The notes under the pieces: generated by a model
Told to the model about the DNA's origin: nothing
Database searches by the model: none
The model's input: only the letters and a program-made list of their open reading frames with translations
Translations under genes and position numbers: made by a program
NCBI RefSeq assembly: GCF_000005505.3
Contig: NC_016131.3
Coordinates: 60,311,355-60,375,354, forward strand
DNA: 64,000 bases
Direction of reading: 5' to 3'
From: Brachypodium distachyon
Taxonomy: Eukaryota; Streptophyta; Magnoliopsida; Poales; Poaceae
In this document: one piece after another, positions 1 to 13,000 of the stretch
Layout: every line of letters begins with the position of its first letter
Numbering within the stretch: the stretch's first letter is position 1

Positions 1-3000
1 CCATCCCCCCCCCCCCCCCCGTTCCCCGTTCTCGTCCATGGATCACAAGGAGCCACCTGATGAGATTTATAATTCTTTTGCTTCCAACTAGAGCAACCAA
101 CCACCTGCTTGCCCTTGATAACATCACGCCCATCGTTCTGTGCAATTGCAAATAGCGCATCCGCATAGCTACACAGATATCTTCGAGTAGCCTCGATAGG
201 CGCAGAAGGTTTTTCATGCGTCACATCATTGCGAAGCTGCCATAGTCGCCAAATCAGCAGTATAACACAACCTCTGGCATCAACATCAATACCCCGGAGC
301 ACACATCAAACAACCATTCAGAGCCAGTGTATACAATATCATCCACCAATGGAATGTCCCACACCTCGCCCATTGCCTGCCACAATCTATAAGAGCTCGG
401 GCATATCACCGCCATATGGAAGGCATCTGAAAGTGCATGTCGCCCCACGTGTGGTTTTGGTAATTAATGACAATCCCTATGGACTAATGTTTTAGTTGAG
501 ATATATTTGAAGGAATGTTTCATAGGCAATGAATGAAAACCACTTGGTTAATTCAATGCTAAATGTCATGAAGATAAAGATATACATTGAGTTGTTGACA
601 ATTGGATGTTTGGTTTTGGTATCCGATGACAATCCTTTTGCATAAGTTGTTTGCATTGAGCTTTAATTCAAGTAATGCTAGTAAGAAAAGTATATTGAAT
701 TAAAGGCATGAAGTTATTGGATTTCAACGAGTGAATCAAATATTGTCAAAAAAGAAGAAAGTGAAGTTCCCGTGAAGGATTAATATCTTGAGAGAATGAT
801 TACAAGATAAGGATTCAAAATATGATTTCATGATAATGTTTTGTTGAGCTCATGAGTTGAGTCATGGTTAACCAAGTCATGGAGCAAGTAATCGAGTGAA
901 GAATCCATTTGGTGTCTCAAGATTTTGTGTTAGAAGATGAAGAGGACTAAAGTGACATTCATGATATCATAAATATGGAGTAAAGCAAAGATGAAGGTTG
1001 ACCAAGAATAAGTGCAAATATTGGATTCAAGTTGGTCAACTCACAAGCGTAATTATGTACTGCATGATATCTAGTGGTATGGTAAGCATTTGTCAATTGC
1101 GTTTTGTGAATTAACCCATAAATTATGTATTTGGTATATCTATATGTGGGTTAGGTGAAACTCATGGGTTTGGATCAAAAAGGAAGATTTCATATAGCCC
1201 ATGAGAGATGAGATCAAGTGGTGATGATTCATCAAGGTTGAGAAGAGCAAGATCAAGAAAAGCACTCCGAGGATTATATACATGAATCATATGGTAACCA
1301 ATTGTATATTGCACTTATGGACTAACCAATATTATGTCTGTTATTTGGTTGAGGGTTAGGTGATATGTATGGGCGAGCTTTAAAGAAACAATCTTATATA
1401 GCCCATATGGAGACGGTCATCAAGATTGACAAAGGCAAAGCTCAATATAAGCATCCCGAGAAGATACATGCTTGAAGCTTGCCATCCATTTGGTGATAAC
1501 GGATATGTGAAAATGAGCTTAAAGTGAAGGTCTCCCACATTGGAATATGGGGGAGCAAATTGAGTATCTTCACCAAGTGACCGTGATCAAGCAAAGGATT
1601 CCAACTTGAGACGAGCATTGACGCCTACATCAACCTAAAGTGGATTGCTCAAGGTAAAGGTATGTTCTAGCTAGGTTTTCCTAGTTTTACCGGTCTCAAG
1701 GAGTTTGGTGGGAGACCGGTTTATAAGTTCGATAGACATTCTATCAAGAGGGGCTTTCGGACACGTTGTTTCAACTCGTCGTGCGTAGAGTGCTCAAACC
1801 TTTGCATATTTTGCATCATATTTTTTGGTTGACCTTTGTTGGATTTCTGTGTGATTTCATAGAGCTCGTTGTTATCTTCGAAACAAGTCCAAGTTCATCG
1901 AAATCGGAGTTTGTCTGCAAAAGTTATTGCCATTTTCGTGTGAGTGGTTCTGCAGCTTTTTGTAGGCCGGAATTTCCAGGAAAATTCCGGGCAAACCTCC
2001 GGGTGAGTCCGGTAGCATTTTTCCTGTTCGATTTTTTGGTCCGGATTTCGTTCGGAACCTCCGGGCTGTGGAATCTGGCCCCAACGGGCAGATTCGGGGG
2101 AACCCCTATATAAGGGGCTTCTTCCCCAACGGGAAGGTAAGCTCTAGACCCGAAAAATCCCCATTCTTTTGCGCTTTCTCCACCTCCCTCAATCCCCAAA
2201 TCCTCTATCAAATTGAAGAGAGTTTGTAGATCTATTTGGAGGAATCATTTGTTGACTTCCTCCTTTGTTCCTCCTCTCTAATTTTCCAATCCATTATTGC
2301 TTTGGGTGAGATTTGGGAGAGAGGGATTGAGCATTCTTGTGTTCTTGCTTTGCATTTGGTGCATTGGTTTGAGCTCTCCACCTTGATTAGTTCGAGTGAG
2401 AGTCTGTGAGCTTGTTACTCTTGGAGGTTCTCCTCCTAGACGACTTAGTGGTTGTTGCCCCGGTGACCTTTTCGTGGAGATTGTGAAGACGCCCGAGGTT
2501 CTCCATTGTGATGCTTTGTGAATTGGTTGTGGAGCTTGCCATTTCCGGAGTGGAGAAAGAAACTAGCCATATTAGTGACTGAGCTCCTACTTTGGTGTGG
2601 GAGGCTCAAGGAGTTGGGTGTGCCCTTTCACGGCTATTCGGGTTACTTATTGTGGTGCCCGCACCTCTCCAACGGTGATTAGCTTCTTAGGAAGTGAACA
2701 TCGGATAAATCACCGTCTCCGCGTGCCTCGGGTATTTCTAAACCGAGTTCATTCACTTGTGCTTTAATTTGTGATAGCCATCGTGCTTGAAGTCATATAT
2801 TATCTTATATGTGCTTTGTGCTATCTTATATATCTTGTGCTAGCTTATTGATTAATAAAAGTGCTCATCTTGTTATTGCTTAAGTTGTTGGTGCACTATA
2901 GTTGAGCCCAGTATATTTAGGATTTGTGTTTAAAAATATCCGACTAGTTTAATTCTGCATTTAGGACCCCCCCTCTAGGCGACATCGAGGTCTTTTCAGC

Positions 3001-4895
3001 ATCCTCTTTGCACATTGCACACCGAGGGCATCGATCATCTTTCTCAATGTGTCTTCTCTTCATATTTTCCTTGGTGGCCGGCCCATTAACAAGCAAATGC
3101 CATACACATAACTTCATCTTTTGTGGGACTTTGGTCTGCCATACCAGCTTCCAATCCGGCCGATCCCCCCATCGCCGCGAGCTAGAGGAGCAGGTGTTGT
3201 CACCAGCCTCAAGCTCCACTGCCAGATGGTATGCACTCCGCACAGAGAACAAGCCAATCTTCTCCGGATGCCAGGCAAGAAAGTCACTCTCCTGTTGACG
3301 AGATGGAACGATCTTCAAAATGATATCAACATCAACAGGAAGAAAATGCTCTCTCAACAAATCCTCCTTCCATCGTCCATCCGCATCAATGAAGCTAGCG
3401 ACCCGGATGTAACGGCATCGGCCCTGAAGAGAGACCGGCCGACGTGATAAGCTTCTAGGAATCCACGGGTCTCGCCAAGTTCTTATCAGTCTACCGTTAC
3501 GGATGCGCCAGATAATTCCCTCCTTTAGAAGCTCCAAACCATGCTCAATGCCTCTCCATACAGTTGAAGGGGAACCTCGAAACACCGTATCGATCAGATT
3601 CCCTCGCCGATAATACTTTGCTTTGAGCAGTCTCGCACAAAGACTATCAAGTCTCTCAAGTAGCCGCCAAGCTTGCCTTGCCAAGAGAGCTTGATTGAAG
3701 AGACGCATATCACGAAAACCCAATCCACCACGGTTCTTTGGGAGTAACATTTTTTCCCATGCAACCCAGTGCATCTTGTGTTTACCATTCTCCACGCCCC
3801 ACCAGTAACTTCTCATTAGCTTCGTTAACTCCTCACAAACTCCAGCCGGCAGCCTAAACACTCATGACATACGTTGGAAGGGCTTGCGCCACAAATTTAA
3901 TAAGGACCTCCTTCCCGCCCGCAGAATTATACTTCTCTCCCCAATCCACTAATCTTTTACTCATCTTTGCTTGCAAGGTTTGATATTTTCCCTTCATCAT
4001 ACGCCCTTCCGGTACAAGAAGGCCTAAATACTTTGCTTCAAAACCAGGTTGCGAAACTTGCAAGATCTGCCTCAGTTCATCCTGGCGTGCAACATCACAC
4101 GAGCCACTGAATAACATGGAACACTTTTGCGGATTAATTAGATGTCCCGTCCCCCTCGCATAGCGAGCAATGACATCCTCCACAATATGCGCCTAACCTC
4201 CTTCCGCCCGAAAGAATAACATTGTATCATGCGCAAAAAGAAGGTGAGATACCGCCGGTGCCGTCAGGCAAATAGTCAAGGGAACCAAGCCCTTTCCTTC
4301 AACCGCATCATGAATCAAGCAGGGCGACGAGTCAGCAACAAATAAAAAGAGGAACGGAGACAATGGGTCACCTTGGCGAAGTCCTCCCGATGGTGAAAAT
4401 CCCTAGAGAAGCTTTCCATTAAATTTCACCGAATATTGCACTGCAGTGACACATTGGACCACCCACCGAATCCAGACCTCCGAGAAGCCAAGCTTCCTCA
4501 CAGCACCCTCCAGAAATTCCTAATCAACACGGTCATATGCCTTGGATAAATCCAATTTATATGCACAATATGAGTCATCCACCGTAGTAGAAGTCTGAAT
4601 ATAATGTAAACACTCGAAAGCAATAACTGTGTTGTTTTAATTAATCTCTCCGGCACAAACGCACTTTGATTTTCAGAGATTAGCTCTTCCAACAAAGGTC
4701 TCAGCCTATTCACCATGCACTTCGATACAATCTTGTACAGAACATTGCACAGACTTATCGGACGAAAATCCTTCAAGCTTTCCGGCTGGGCAACCTTTGG
4801 AATAAGAACAATCGACCTTTTGTTAACATTCGGTGGCATGCCACCATCATGAAAGAAAGACAACACTGCGCTAATAATTTTCTTTTTCATCGAGT
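1..4895 (-). pseudogene. L1-type LINE ORF2 remnant (reverse transcriptase plus zf-RVT), interrupted
   Basis: This is a degenerate non-LTR retrotransposon read on the minus strand. From high to low coordinates it shows the RT palm start (DFRPISLCNVLYKIVSKC, about 4790-4720), the GLRQGDPLSPFLF block (about 4390-4350), the active-site region (4226-4237), the VIARYARGTGHLINPQKCSM thumb region (about 4175-4115), and the C-terminal zinc-binding domain (CxxC near 3020). After an insertion at 439-2998 the frame resumes with LSDAFHMAVICPSSYRLW and stays open to about position 20. The RT active site reads FAHD where FADD is expected. There are in-frame stops near 4409 and 4190 and a one-base deletion near 3857. 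The 5' part is missing beyond about 4895, and the 3' end lies outside the window. It is a dead element, not a host gene. Confidence 0.9.
439..2998 (+). mobile_element. Solo-LTR-like non-autonomous insertion inside the LINE
   Basis: A 2.56 kb block with no convincing coding frame splits the LINE reading frame. The tetramer GCAT occurs on both sides (435-438 and 2999-3002). Removing the block plus one GCAT restores a continuous zinc-finger frame reading CKEDALSDAFHM. The plus strand carries a TATA-like motif (CTATATAAG, about 2104-2112) and AATAAA-like signals near 2855, as expected for one LTR with promoter and polyadenylation signals. The right end reads TTTTCA; the left end (GTCGCCCC or TGTCGCCCC) is less typical. 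Internal repeats occur at 450/607 and around 1150/1355. A solo LTR or LARD-type element is the best guess; the family is not identified. Confidence 0.7.
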
Positions 4896-5796
4896 TCTTG
4901 CTAATAATCGTGGTTATGTATCATATAAGTTACATATATTAATAGAGTTATCATTTGTCAAAGACATGTCCTAACGAAAATAAATATACCAATCTTTTAA
5001 AAAAAAGGAAGAAGTAGCTACCACTAAATTAGGCACTCGTGTCTGGCAGCTTAAAAATAATGTCACACACTCACACTACTACTGCAGCAACCGTACGGGA
5101 GAGACGAAATCTGTTTAGGACAGAGATACTATGCGTACGATAATTTTGATACAGTACAAACTTCCTGCGATTACAATTCATAAAGTGAGCCACACAAGGA
5201 GGTCAGCAGGTTCAGTTAGAAAAGACACGGTCGTACGTAAATCGTGCTGCTCCCATCGTACGCGGAGCTATTACTCGTTCAGGATAGGAGATACCGACGA
5301 TTCATGGAAAACAGATACCGACTATTCATGGAAAACAAAGTTTATCACGACTGTTTTTTTTATCTGTGATCTTCCTGGCTATTGACTTCTTGGTAAGTGC
5401 TTTACTGGGCTAAGTAGACTCACCAAATCCCTTATTTTATGGGTACTTGAGTTATTTGTTGGTCTATTTAAATTTTTTGTAATGACTTTGTTTCTCATTT
5501 AAGAAAAGCTTCCAATTTCTCTATAGATCGTCCTGTTGGTGCTGGACTTGATTGGAACTTGGTTGCTACTGCAAGACGTGTAGGCACAGGGCTTGTTGCG
5601 GTCATCTAAACATGGTACTCCCTCCGACCCATATTATTTGTCGCAGATTTAGTATATGTTATTTATTTAACCAGTATGGATGACATGGTAACGACAGGGT
5701 CGATGGGACATAATGTTATGGCCTTTTGAGGCTTGCAATTCCATTTTGTTTACTGAATATTTATTTTGTTGCACGATACTCGATAATAATATAGGG

Positions 5797-5850
5797 GCTG
5801 TGTGACTCATCCGCGCAGAGGCTAGGGTATCTCCTCCTTTAAGAAAAGAA
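5797..5850 (+). repeat. LINE-like 3' tail remnant
   Basis: The sequence GGGGCTGTGTGACTCATC followed by a GCAGAGGCTAGGG segment and a CTCCTTT/poly-A end matches a tail that recurs in this window at about 48840-48895 (opposite strand) and 63361-63430. I recognise this type of tail from grass LINE 3' ends, so these are probably short 3' remnants. Confidence 0.45.
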
Positions 5851-6643
5851 AAAAAAATGTGCCGGAAGAGTTATGCTATACCGATTTTCTATGGACAAGG
5901 AAAGAAAGAATGTGAGGGTGCCATCTGCATAGCGATTTTCCGGTGAGCCTCAAAGTTTTAGATAAATATGAAAAATATCCATGCACCTATTAGTGTATGT
6001 TGCACGTTTGTAAAATTTCATTAGAAAATATTTTTAATTGTGGGCTAAAGTAAAACAAATATTTTAAATAGATATACCAAATACTTGAAATCCACAAATT
6101 TGTGATTTTTGCACTTTTTATGAACATTTACTGGAATGTAGTATCCATCTATGCTTACACTAAAAAAATTCAGAATTTAAAATTTTAGAAATATTATTTT
6201 TATTTTTAGAAAATCAGTCTCCAAGGAGCCTGAGCTCTGCCCTAAAAAAAAGGACCTTGATACCGTGATCCTTTTGCCCCCTGGCCAATCGACCACCTCC
6301 CCATCTGTGCATTTTGCATTAAAACAACGACAAGTATTTAGCAATGGAGGAAGAGAGCACTCAGGAGTTGAACGAGAACAGAGTTCTGAGTTAGCCAGCT
6401 GACATGTTTCAATTTGAACGGATCGAACAGAGTTAAGATGGAGTATGACGTTTCCAGGCACTCGTGAAGTAATTCTCGGTCGCTTCCACGCGAGAGATTA
6501 CGCAAAGCAGGACACCAACGCGACATTCCTTGTTGCTGTTTCCTTTGTTGTTTACGAAAAAAGTGGATGTGCCGGAGTGATTGGTGATGGCAATTGGTAT
6601 AACCTGTTTCCACCCTAAGCGCCTTCCCCAAACGACTAAACTA

Positions 6644-6870
6644 GTACTACTTCCGTCGCTCTCTCTGTCCAGGTGCCCATATAAAAGATGTCCAGCGATT
6701 TAATTCTGGGTATATATATGTCCGGTGAGAAAATGAGTATATATATGTTTGCAACGTAACATACCGATCAAACCAAGTGACTCAAATTTGCCAAAATATG
6801 AATGTATCTATGTCTAAAAGCGTATAGATACATGTAATAGAAAGTCATTTAATATGAAATGGAGAGAGTA
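6644..6870. mobile_element. Stowaway-like MITE, diverged
   Basis: The left end reads TACTACTTCCGTCGCTCTC and the right end ATGGAGAGAGTA, an imperfect version of the CTCCCTCCG inverted terminus. The inner part (AAGTGACTCAAATTTGCC ... TAGATACATGTAATAG) matches the MITE at 9350-9466, so they belong to one family. It carries extra internal sequence and is diverged. Confidence 0.5.
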
Positions 6871-7979
6871 TTTTATAAAATATTCCGGTGGAATTTTTAG
6901 TATATGGAATTGGAGAAAAGAAGTAATAAAATATCAACTTCAAGTTAGTTTTAGAATAATCGCCACAAGGCTGTGTCTCAATATGATACTTGTTCATGAG
7001 ATTCATCTTGCGGCGCAGCTATATCCTCGAGGCAACTACAACGGTTAGGCAACTACAAGAGTTTTTTCGAGAAAAAAACAAAAATCTCAGCATGCATCGC
7101 AGGTTCAGTACTTAAATGGTGTGTGTCATAGTACAAGGTATGGCGCCAGGAAGATAAAGCTAGTGAAGAGCAGTTCCGCTGATTAATATTCTTGATTCAT
7201 CATTCTAATATAGCGGTGGATTCCAGAGCTGAAAACGTGGAGATGAGAAGCCCGGCTCGTACATCGATCACCCTATCATGGAAAACGACAACGCCCTAGA
7301 AAAAGTGCACATATGATTTGTGTGTCCTCACCAACACCCACAATTTGCCACCACTTGAAAAGGATCTGAAGCTTCAAAAGGCACCGTTAGTGCCTAACAG
7401 ACTTCCTTTATGCACGTCATTGTGCGTTGTCTAGCCATCCATCCATCGTCTTCAAAGTGTCCTTTCGCGCGCGAGCACTCAGGGAGGGATACCTGCCCAA
7501 AAGTTCTTCGGGGAAGTGCTCAACTGTTGCTTCTCAAGTTCTCATGGTCCGGGGCGATGTCCTATGGTCACATGCGCATTCCTTATTCTGTTGCGACTCC
7601 ACATTCTCGTGATGTGTCTCTGTTTGGTCCAATCATCCATGTATAGTTCTCTAACAAGGGAATTTTTGGTGAATCCGCTTTATGTCAAAAGACTGCACAC
7701 TTGTCCGGAGATCCGGCAATCTGTTTGGAACGCATGATTTCAAAGTCCATTTCCCATGGAATATTAGAGCTTTCGTTGATTTGCAGGATTAAAACACACA
7801 CAGATAGAAAAGACACTGGATTGCAATCTCACGCCATTTAGAATCCTATGAGATTGTGGTTGTACTGAACTTTGTTTGATTGAATAAAAGAAATCAAAGA
7901 AATTTCAACAAGGGGTTTAGGTGGATGAAATTTTTCCAAAGGAAGCTTCACGAATTTCTTTCCGCATGTGATTCAATCA

Positions 7980-8205
7980 TACTCCCTCCGTTCCAAATTG
8001 ATTGGCGTCGGCAATTTTGCAAAAAAAACCTTGTTAATTTCTGAAATCAACCGGCACTACACATCTTCAATTGAACGTGGACTGCAGGTTAATTCTGATA
8101 AAACAACTTTCCAAAAAAGTTAAGTGGACTGCGGGTTGATTTAGAAAAATAGAAAGGTTTTTTTTGCAAACTTGCCGGCACCGATCAATTAGGTACAAGG
8201 GAGTA
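7980..8205. mobile_element. Stowaway-like MITE with long terminal inverted repeats
   Basis: The element starts TACTCCCTCCGTTCC and ends with the inverted equivalent GTACAAGGGAGTA. Inner segments (GGCAATTTTGCAAAAAA and TTTTTTTGCAAACTTGCC) are also inverted, so the whole can fold into a hairpin. Flanking TA dinucleotides fit the Tc1/mariner-type Stowaway target site. Confidence 0.75.
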
Positions 8206-9349
8206 CAAATCAAACAATTCACACAAAAATAATCTGGATTCCTATCTTCCAAAATTTCTATGAAAATCCTTCGAGTCAGAGAGGCCCGCAAAATGAAGCC
8301 GACTACAGTGCAACGTTGTGATGTTTCTCGGTGGTTTGTGGTTCTCAAATAGAAGTCTATCATGAGCCATGTCCTGGTTGGTGTTGCATGACGCGTGTGT
8401 CATCCCGATGTTCACCACCGGCAATAGCGGTGTGCCACGAATGCTCGTTGTGTCTTCCTATAGGCTTGGAGACGAATAGGTTGGTGACTGTTTGGACATT
8501 GAGCCTCTTAGTCACCCTTGGAAAGTTTGTCTTCTGATCTAGGCTGCATTTTGTGGCTTCAATGTCAGGGGTTTGGTTAGACAGCTTGTTGTGTTGGCAT
8601 CTTCTTCCCTATTCAAGCATGGCCTAGATCGATCAAGTGTTGACACGACACGACAACACTTGTGGTGTGCTCAAATGTGACTAGCGAAATTGGAAGTCAC
8701 TCTTCTAGCATGGCCGTGGATCTTGTGTGCATGACCTTTTGGTCTTCTATCTTCCGGAGTAGTGCATAGCGGCTGGAGCGCCTTCTGTTTGTGCAAATGT
8801 ATTGCTTTCATCGTTCATGCCTCGGCAAGTTGTCAATGTCGTCTATGCTGACTCAACAAGCGGGATAACAACATCGACTATGGTAGTGCTCTTTGAGTAC
8901 CCATGTTGATTCCTTGTCGAATGCGTTGTCTGGAATTTCGTCAAATCTGTTCTCTAGGGTGAAAAGTGAAAACACATGATCAACTTTTTATTGGTTGCAT
9001 CCGACGAAGGCAATGCAGGAGCATCTTCCCCTTTCGAAAGACGTCTGGAAAACTATTATCGATATCCTGATGTTGTCAAAGGTGACAGTTTGTACGCTGA
9101 TGTTTGCTAGGGTTTTTTCTTTTTAACAGTTTGGTTGTGTGAAAATCTAATGTGTTTGACTAACTCTCATTACCCGAAAAAAAATGTTTGACTAACTCTC
9201 GACGCCGTATTTGTATCTTCAAAGCTAGTTTTGCTGTTGCTAAATCATGTTACATCGAACTTATTTTATAAACTGTTGTGAAAATACAGACGAATACGAA
9301 ATAGACAAAAATTAGTTAGCCAGACAATATAGCAATAGACAAACACAAA

Positions 9350-9466
9350 TACTCCCTTTGTGCCATATTAAGTGACTCAAATATGTTCAAATATGAATGT
9401 ATGTATAACTAAAAGACGTCTAGATACATGTAATATTTCGTCGCTTAAGATGAGACCAAGCGAGTA
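9350..9466. mobile_element. Stowaway-like MITE
   Basis: It is bounded by TACTCCCTTTGTGCC and ACCAAGCGAGTA with TA flanks. The body has the grass signature AAGACGTCTAGATACATG. It lies about 550 bp upstream of the SnRK2 start codon and could carry promoter sequence, but no effect can be read from sequence. Confidence 0.7.
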
Positions 9467-10017
9467 CAACAAATGGGATTATCGCAGTGCACCGGGTGCT
9501 GGTGCAGGCCGAGAACAGAAAGCTGGGCGTCGCAAACATGGCTGAACAGCCTGTTAACTTGTACAGAAAAAAGATCGGTGCAGTGCTTCCCTTTTGCAAT
9601 CACGATGATCCTCGCCTCCTCGGCGTTTGATTTTGCGGAAAAACTTGGCCACCTCTTACGTTTGATGTGGTGTCACTGTCAGCGTTACCGTCCCGGACTT
9701 TTTTCTGGCGGCGCGGCCGGGACTTCTCGTTTTCCGTTTTTTATTGACGAGCTCGACGTCGTCCACACACGGTTGCCCCGTACGGCACCCGCGGCGACAC
9801 ATGGCCGGGCTACAAGCATACGTCTCCCTCCTCCGTCCCCACCTCAAGGCTCGGCTCCCCAGTTGATCCCATCCCCATCCCCATCCCCGCCTCAAGGGTT
9901 CCAGAAGCCCACCTAGCCAGCCCGCCAGCCACACCTCTTCTCCCTTCTCGCGGGCACCATCGAGCTAGCTAGCCAGCTTCTTCTTCCCCTGTGCTCTGCC
10001 TCTGCTGGAGGGAAGGC

Positions 10018-13000
10018 ATGACGAGCGATCAAGGGATGGATCGGTACGAGGTGATGAGGGACATAGGGTCCGGGAACTTCGGGGTGGCCAAGCTGGTGCG
10101 CGACGTCGCCACCAAGGAGCACTTCGCCGTCAAGTTCATCGAGAGAGGCCAAAAGGTACTAATTTAATTAACCACGCGGCACCCTCATCCACTCGGAGCT
10201 CCTATTTTCAAGATATATTCCGCGTGCAGTATCCTGGGTTTAATCTCGCAATTTTTAGTGGTGGTATCTTACGAGGATCGAATTTTTTTTGGAATGTCAT
10301 TTTCCTCGCTTTGTGGGCTCCTCTGTTTTTTATTTTCTTGAGTAATAGGCTCCTCTGTCGGCAATCGAGCAGACCATCCCGTGATCTGATGTTCTCCGTG
10401 CTTTCGAATCACTCCGGAAATGTTGGGCGGTGAATTTGGTGGCTAGGACGTGATCGCCGCTTTGTTTTGTGCTTTACCTGACGGGTTTATGGGAGGTTTC
10501 TTGTCGTCGGAGCATATGCTACGGTCGATAAATGCCGGTGATGGCACTCTGCTTTTGAATGCTTTCCAGTTTAAGCTCTCGATTTTCACATCGGGGTGTT
10601 AATTGGCTTTAGTATTGTTGGATTTGATAATTCGTAGCTTGTGCAGTTGATTTGTTTTCAGTTCAGTTTGTTACATGTTTTTTATTTACTGACAAATCAG
10701 CTCGATTCACTCTCACCCCGTGCTTCTCTGAAAAGGTAAAGAAGGAATTCCCAAAACAATGAATAGTCACTCACTCACTCTTCCCGTGGTTATCTGAAAA
10801 AGGTAGCGAAATGATTCCAGAAATGGAGTAAATTGCATTTTATGTGGCCGGTCAATCATATCTTGTTTGACTTACCTTCTTTGTTTTTTTGCTACACGTG
10901 ACTAAATAGTCTAGTCCAAACCTTTATGTATGGCATTCTCTCAACTCTGAAGGAATCTAGCAGAAACAAACAATTCTGAAATAGAGAACACCTGTCATGG
11001 TAGGTCGAGGAAGTATCTAGCGCATGCCAACCTGCCGTTGCTTCCCATGCTTCCCTCCAATAAAGATACCCGAAATGAGCTGATAGCATTGACACGAATG
11101 AATCCACCTTGCAACGGAATTCTAATATAAATTATACTGTACTATTCATTTGCGCAAAAAAAAATTGTACTATTCATTAGGGCTTCGTTTGTTATTGTGG
11201 CTGCTTTAACATATACGGTACTTAAGGAACTAACGGATGTCCCTTAGCAAACCACAGTCTTCTAATTATGCAGAAGTTACTAGCATGAACCAGGCTATGC
11301 ACTACTATAAAATTATTATTATTTTGTACAACTTTCCTCAACTTGTTTTCGGTTAAGCTCCATTCATTAGTTTCTGTTGGCTCCTTAGTCTCCTGGAGCG
11401 AATGCTTTGCGGATCGTCCGATCAGGAACTGTGTGGCTGCGATCACGCCACATGTCTTGTGGCAACTTGACCTGCGTAATTGGCAACTTGACCTGCGTAG
11501 GTGGAAACTTTAGTTCTACGAGGGTGGCAACTTGAGTTCTTTGGAGGTGGCTTCAGCATTTGCTGGGCGTTTCTAACATCTGTATGTCCTGTTCGTACAT
11601 GTCAAGAACAGTGTGCTATGCTATCCATTTCGTTTTATTCTTATTCCATGATGAAGATCTACCAGAGCTCTACTCAACAGTTCAGCATTTCTTATTGCAT
11701 GATGAAGAATTCTTCAGTTTTTCTTTCTCTGCGGGGCCCTTTGTTTCAATGGTTAAGTGCACCAGAGATCCTCAAACTATTTTGGGTGTCTCACATAGGT
11801 CCCAAAACTTAGGAAGTTATCATCTTGGTCCTTGAAGTACAATTAGTGACTCATCCAGTCCAAATCAGTTGAAATCAGCTAGCACGATGACCGTTGGCAG
11901 GAAGTATTTCGGGGTTGATTTGGACCTGAATGAGTCACTAAGCATACTTTGCGGATCTAGATGACAATCTTCAAAGTTCCGGCACCTATGTGGGACACCT
12001 GAAATAGATTGGGTGGCGCATTTCACTCTTGTTTGAACTTATCTGGGGTGCATTAATTAACACCAAATGTTTCTTTTGTTCCATAGATTGATGAACATGT
12101 TCAAAGGGAGATTATGAACCACCGGTCTCTGAAGCATCCAAATATAATTAGATTCAAGGAGGTAATTTCTCGCTTACTCCTTCAAGAATATCCTTTGACG
12201 AAATTGAATTCAGGAGTAACTGATCATGCATCGTACTTACGCATCAGTAAAAATACTATTCCCTCCGTTCCATAATTCTTGACGAAATATTTCATGTATC
12301 TAGATGCATTTTAGGAATAATACATCCATTTTTGGGCAAATTTGAGACAAGAATTATGGAACAGAGGGAGTACACAATTACAGATCTTTGTTGCTGTTAC
12401 AGTTGAATGTAGCTCATCAAGGTGATTGATTTCCTGGACTGATGATATAAAAAGATTCCGAAATTACTCAATTGTTTCTCCTCTCTCTGGAGAAGACCTA
12501 TTCCAGATAGAAAGTTATGGTTATCTGTGATTTACCACTTATTTTTAATAGGACGGCGAATGGAACATGTAACTAAAAGTTTAGGTGCACATTAGCTATA
12601 TGATATAACTCCAAACATGCTGGCTGACCACTTCGCTAGTAAATAGCTACTTGCATCGGATTGTTCCTCACTACTCAGGCAAGTTGATTTGTTATTTAGA
12701 TGAGAAATGCATCTGTTGTCTGGTTTTGTTAGCCTTTGATAGGACGAGCTCCCATAAACATTGTTCCACCGCACTTCTTTTTTCACTTCCAAGCAACTTA
12801 GAAACAGTGTTTCTGTCGTACGTTTTTTCTGTTGCGTATGTTTATACATAATAATGTTTCTGTTCCACGAGATATTTTCTTTCTGGATGTCTGATCCAAT
12901 GCCAAGATTGGATGTCTGACCCATAGTCCTCACCTATTTATGTTACCAGTGCAGCATGTCATTATTAGTTATTGCCTGTAATGCTCAAAGAAAGTAATAA

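Larger units (their letters stand above)
4896..9349. other. Intergenic region, MITE-rich, no gene recognised
   Basis: I see no coding region with splice logic or a family motif here. A Stowaway-like terminus begins near 5620 (CTCCCTCCGACCC) without a clear partner. A LINE-like 3' tail lies at 5797-5850. An imperfect 24-bp tandem unit (GATACCGACNATTCATGGAAA type) occurs at about 5289-5335. The stretch 5526-5598 has a short open frame (GAGLDWNLVATARRVGTGL) that might be a gene fragment, but it has no supporting context. The sequence at 7400-7740 and 8330-9000 is more GC-balanced but has no recognisable product. Confidence 0.6.

Noticed and set aside
5..20. Run of 16 C at the window start
   Set aside because: A homopolymer within the LINE remnant; it may be real expansion or a sequencing problem, but carries no feature.
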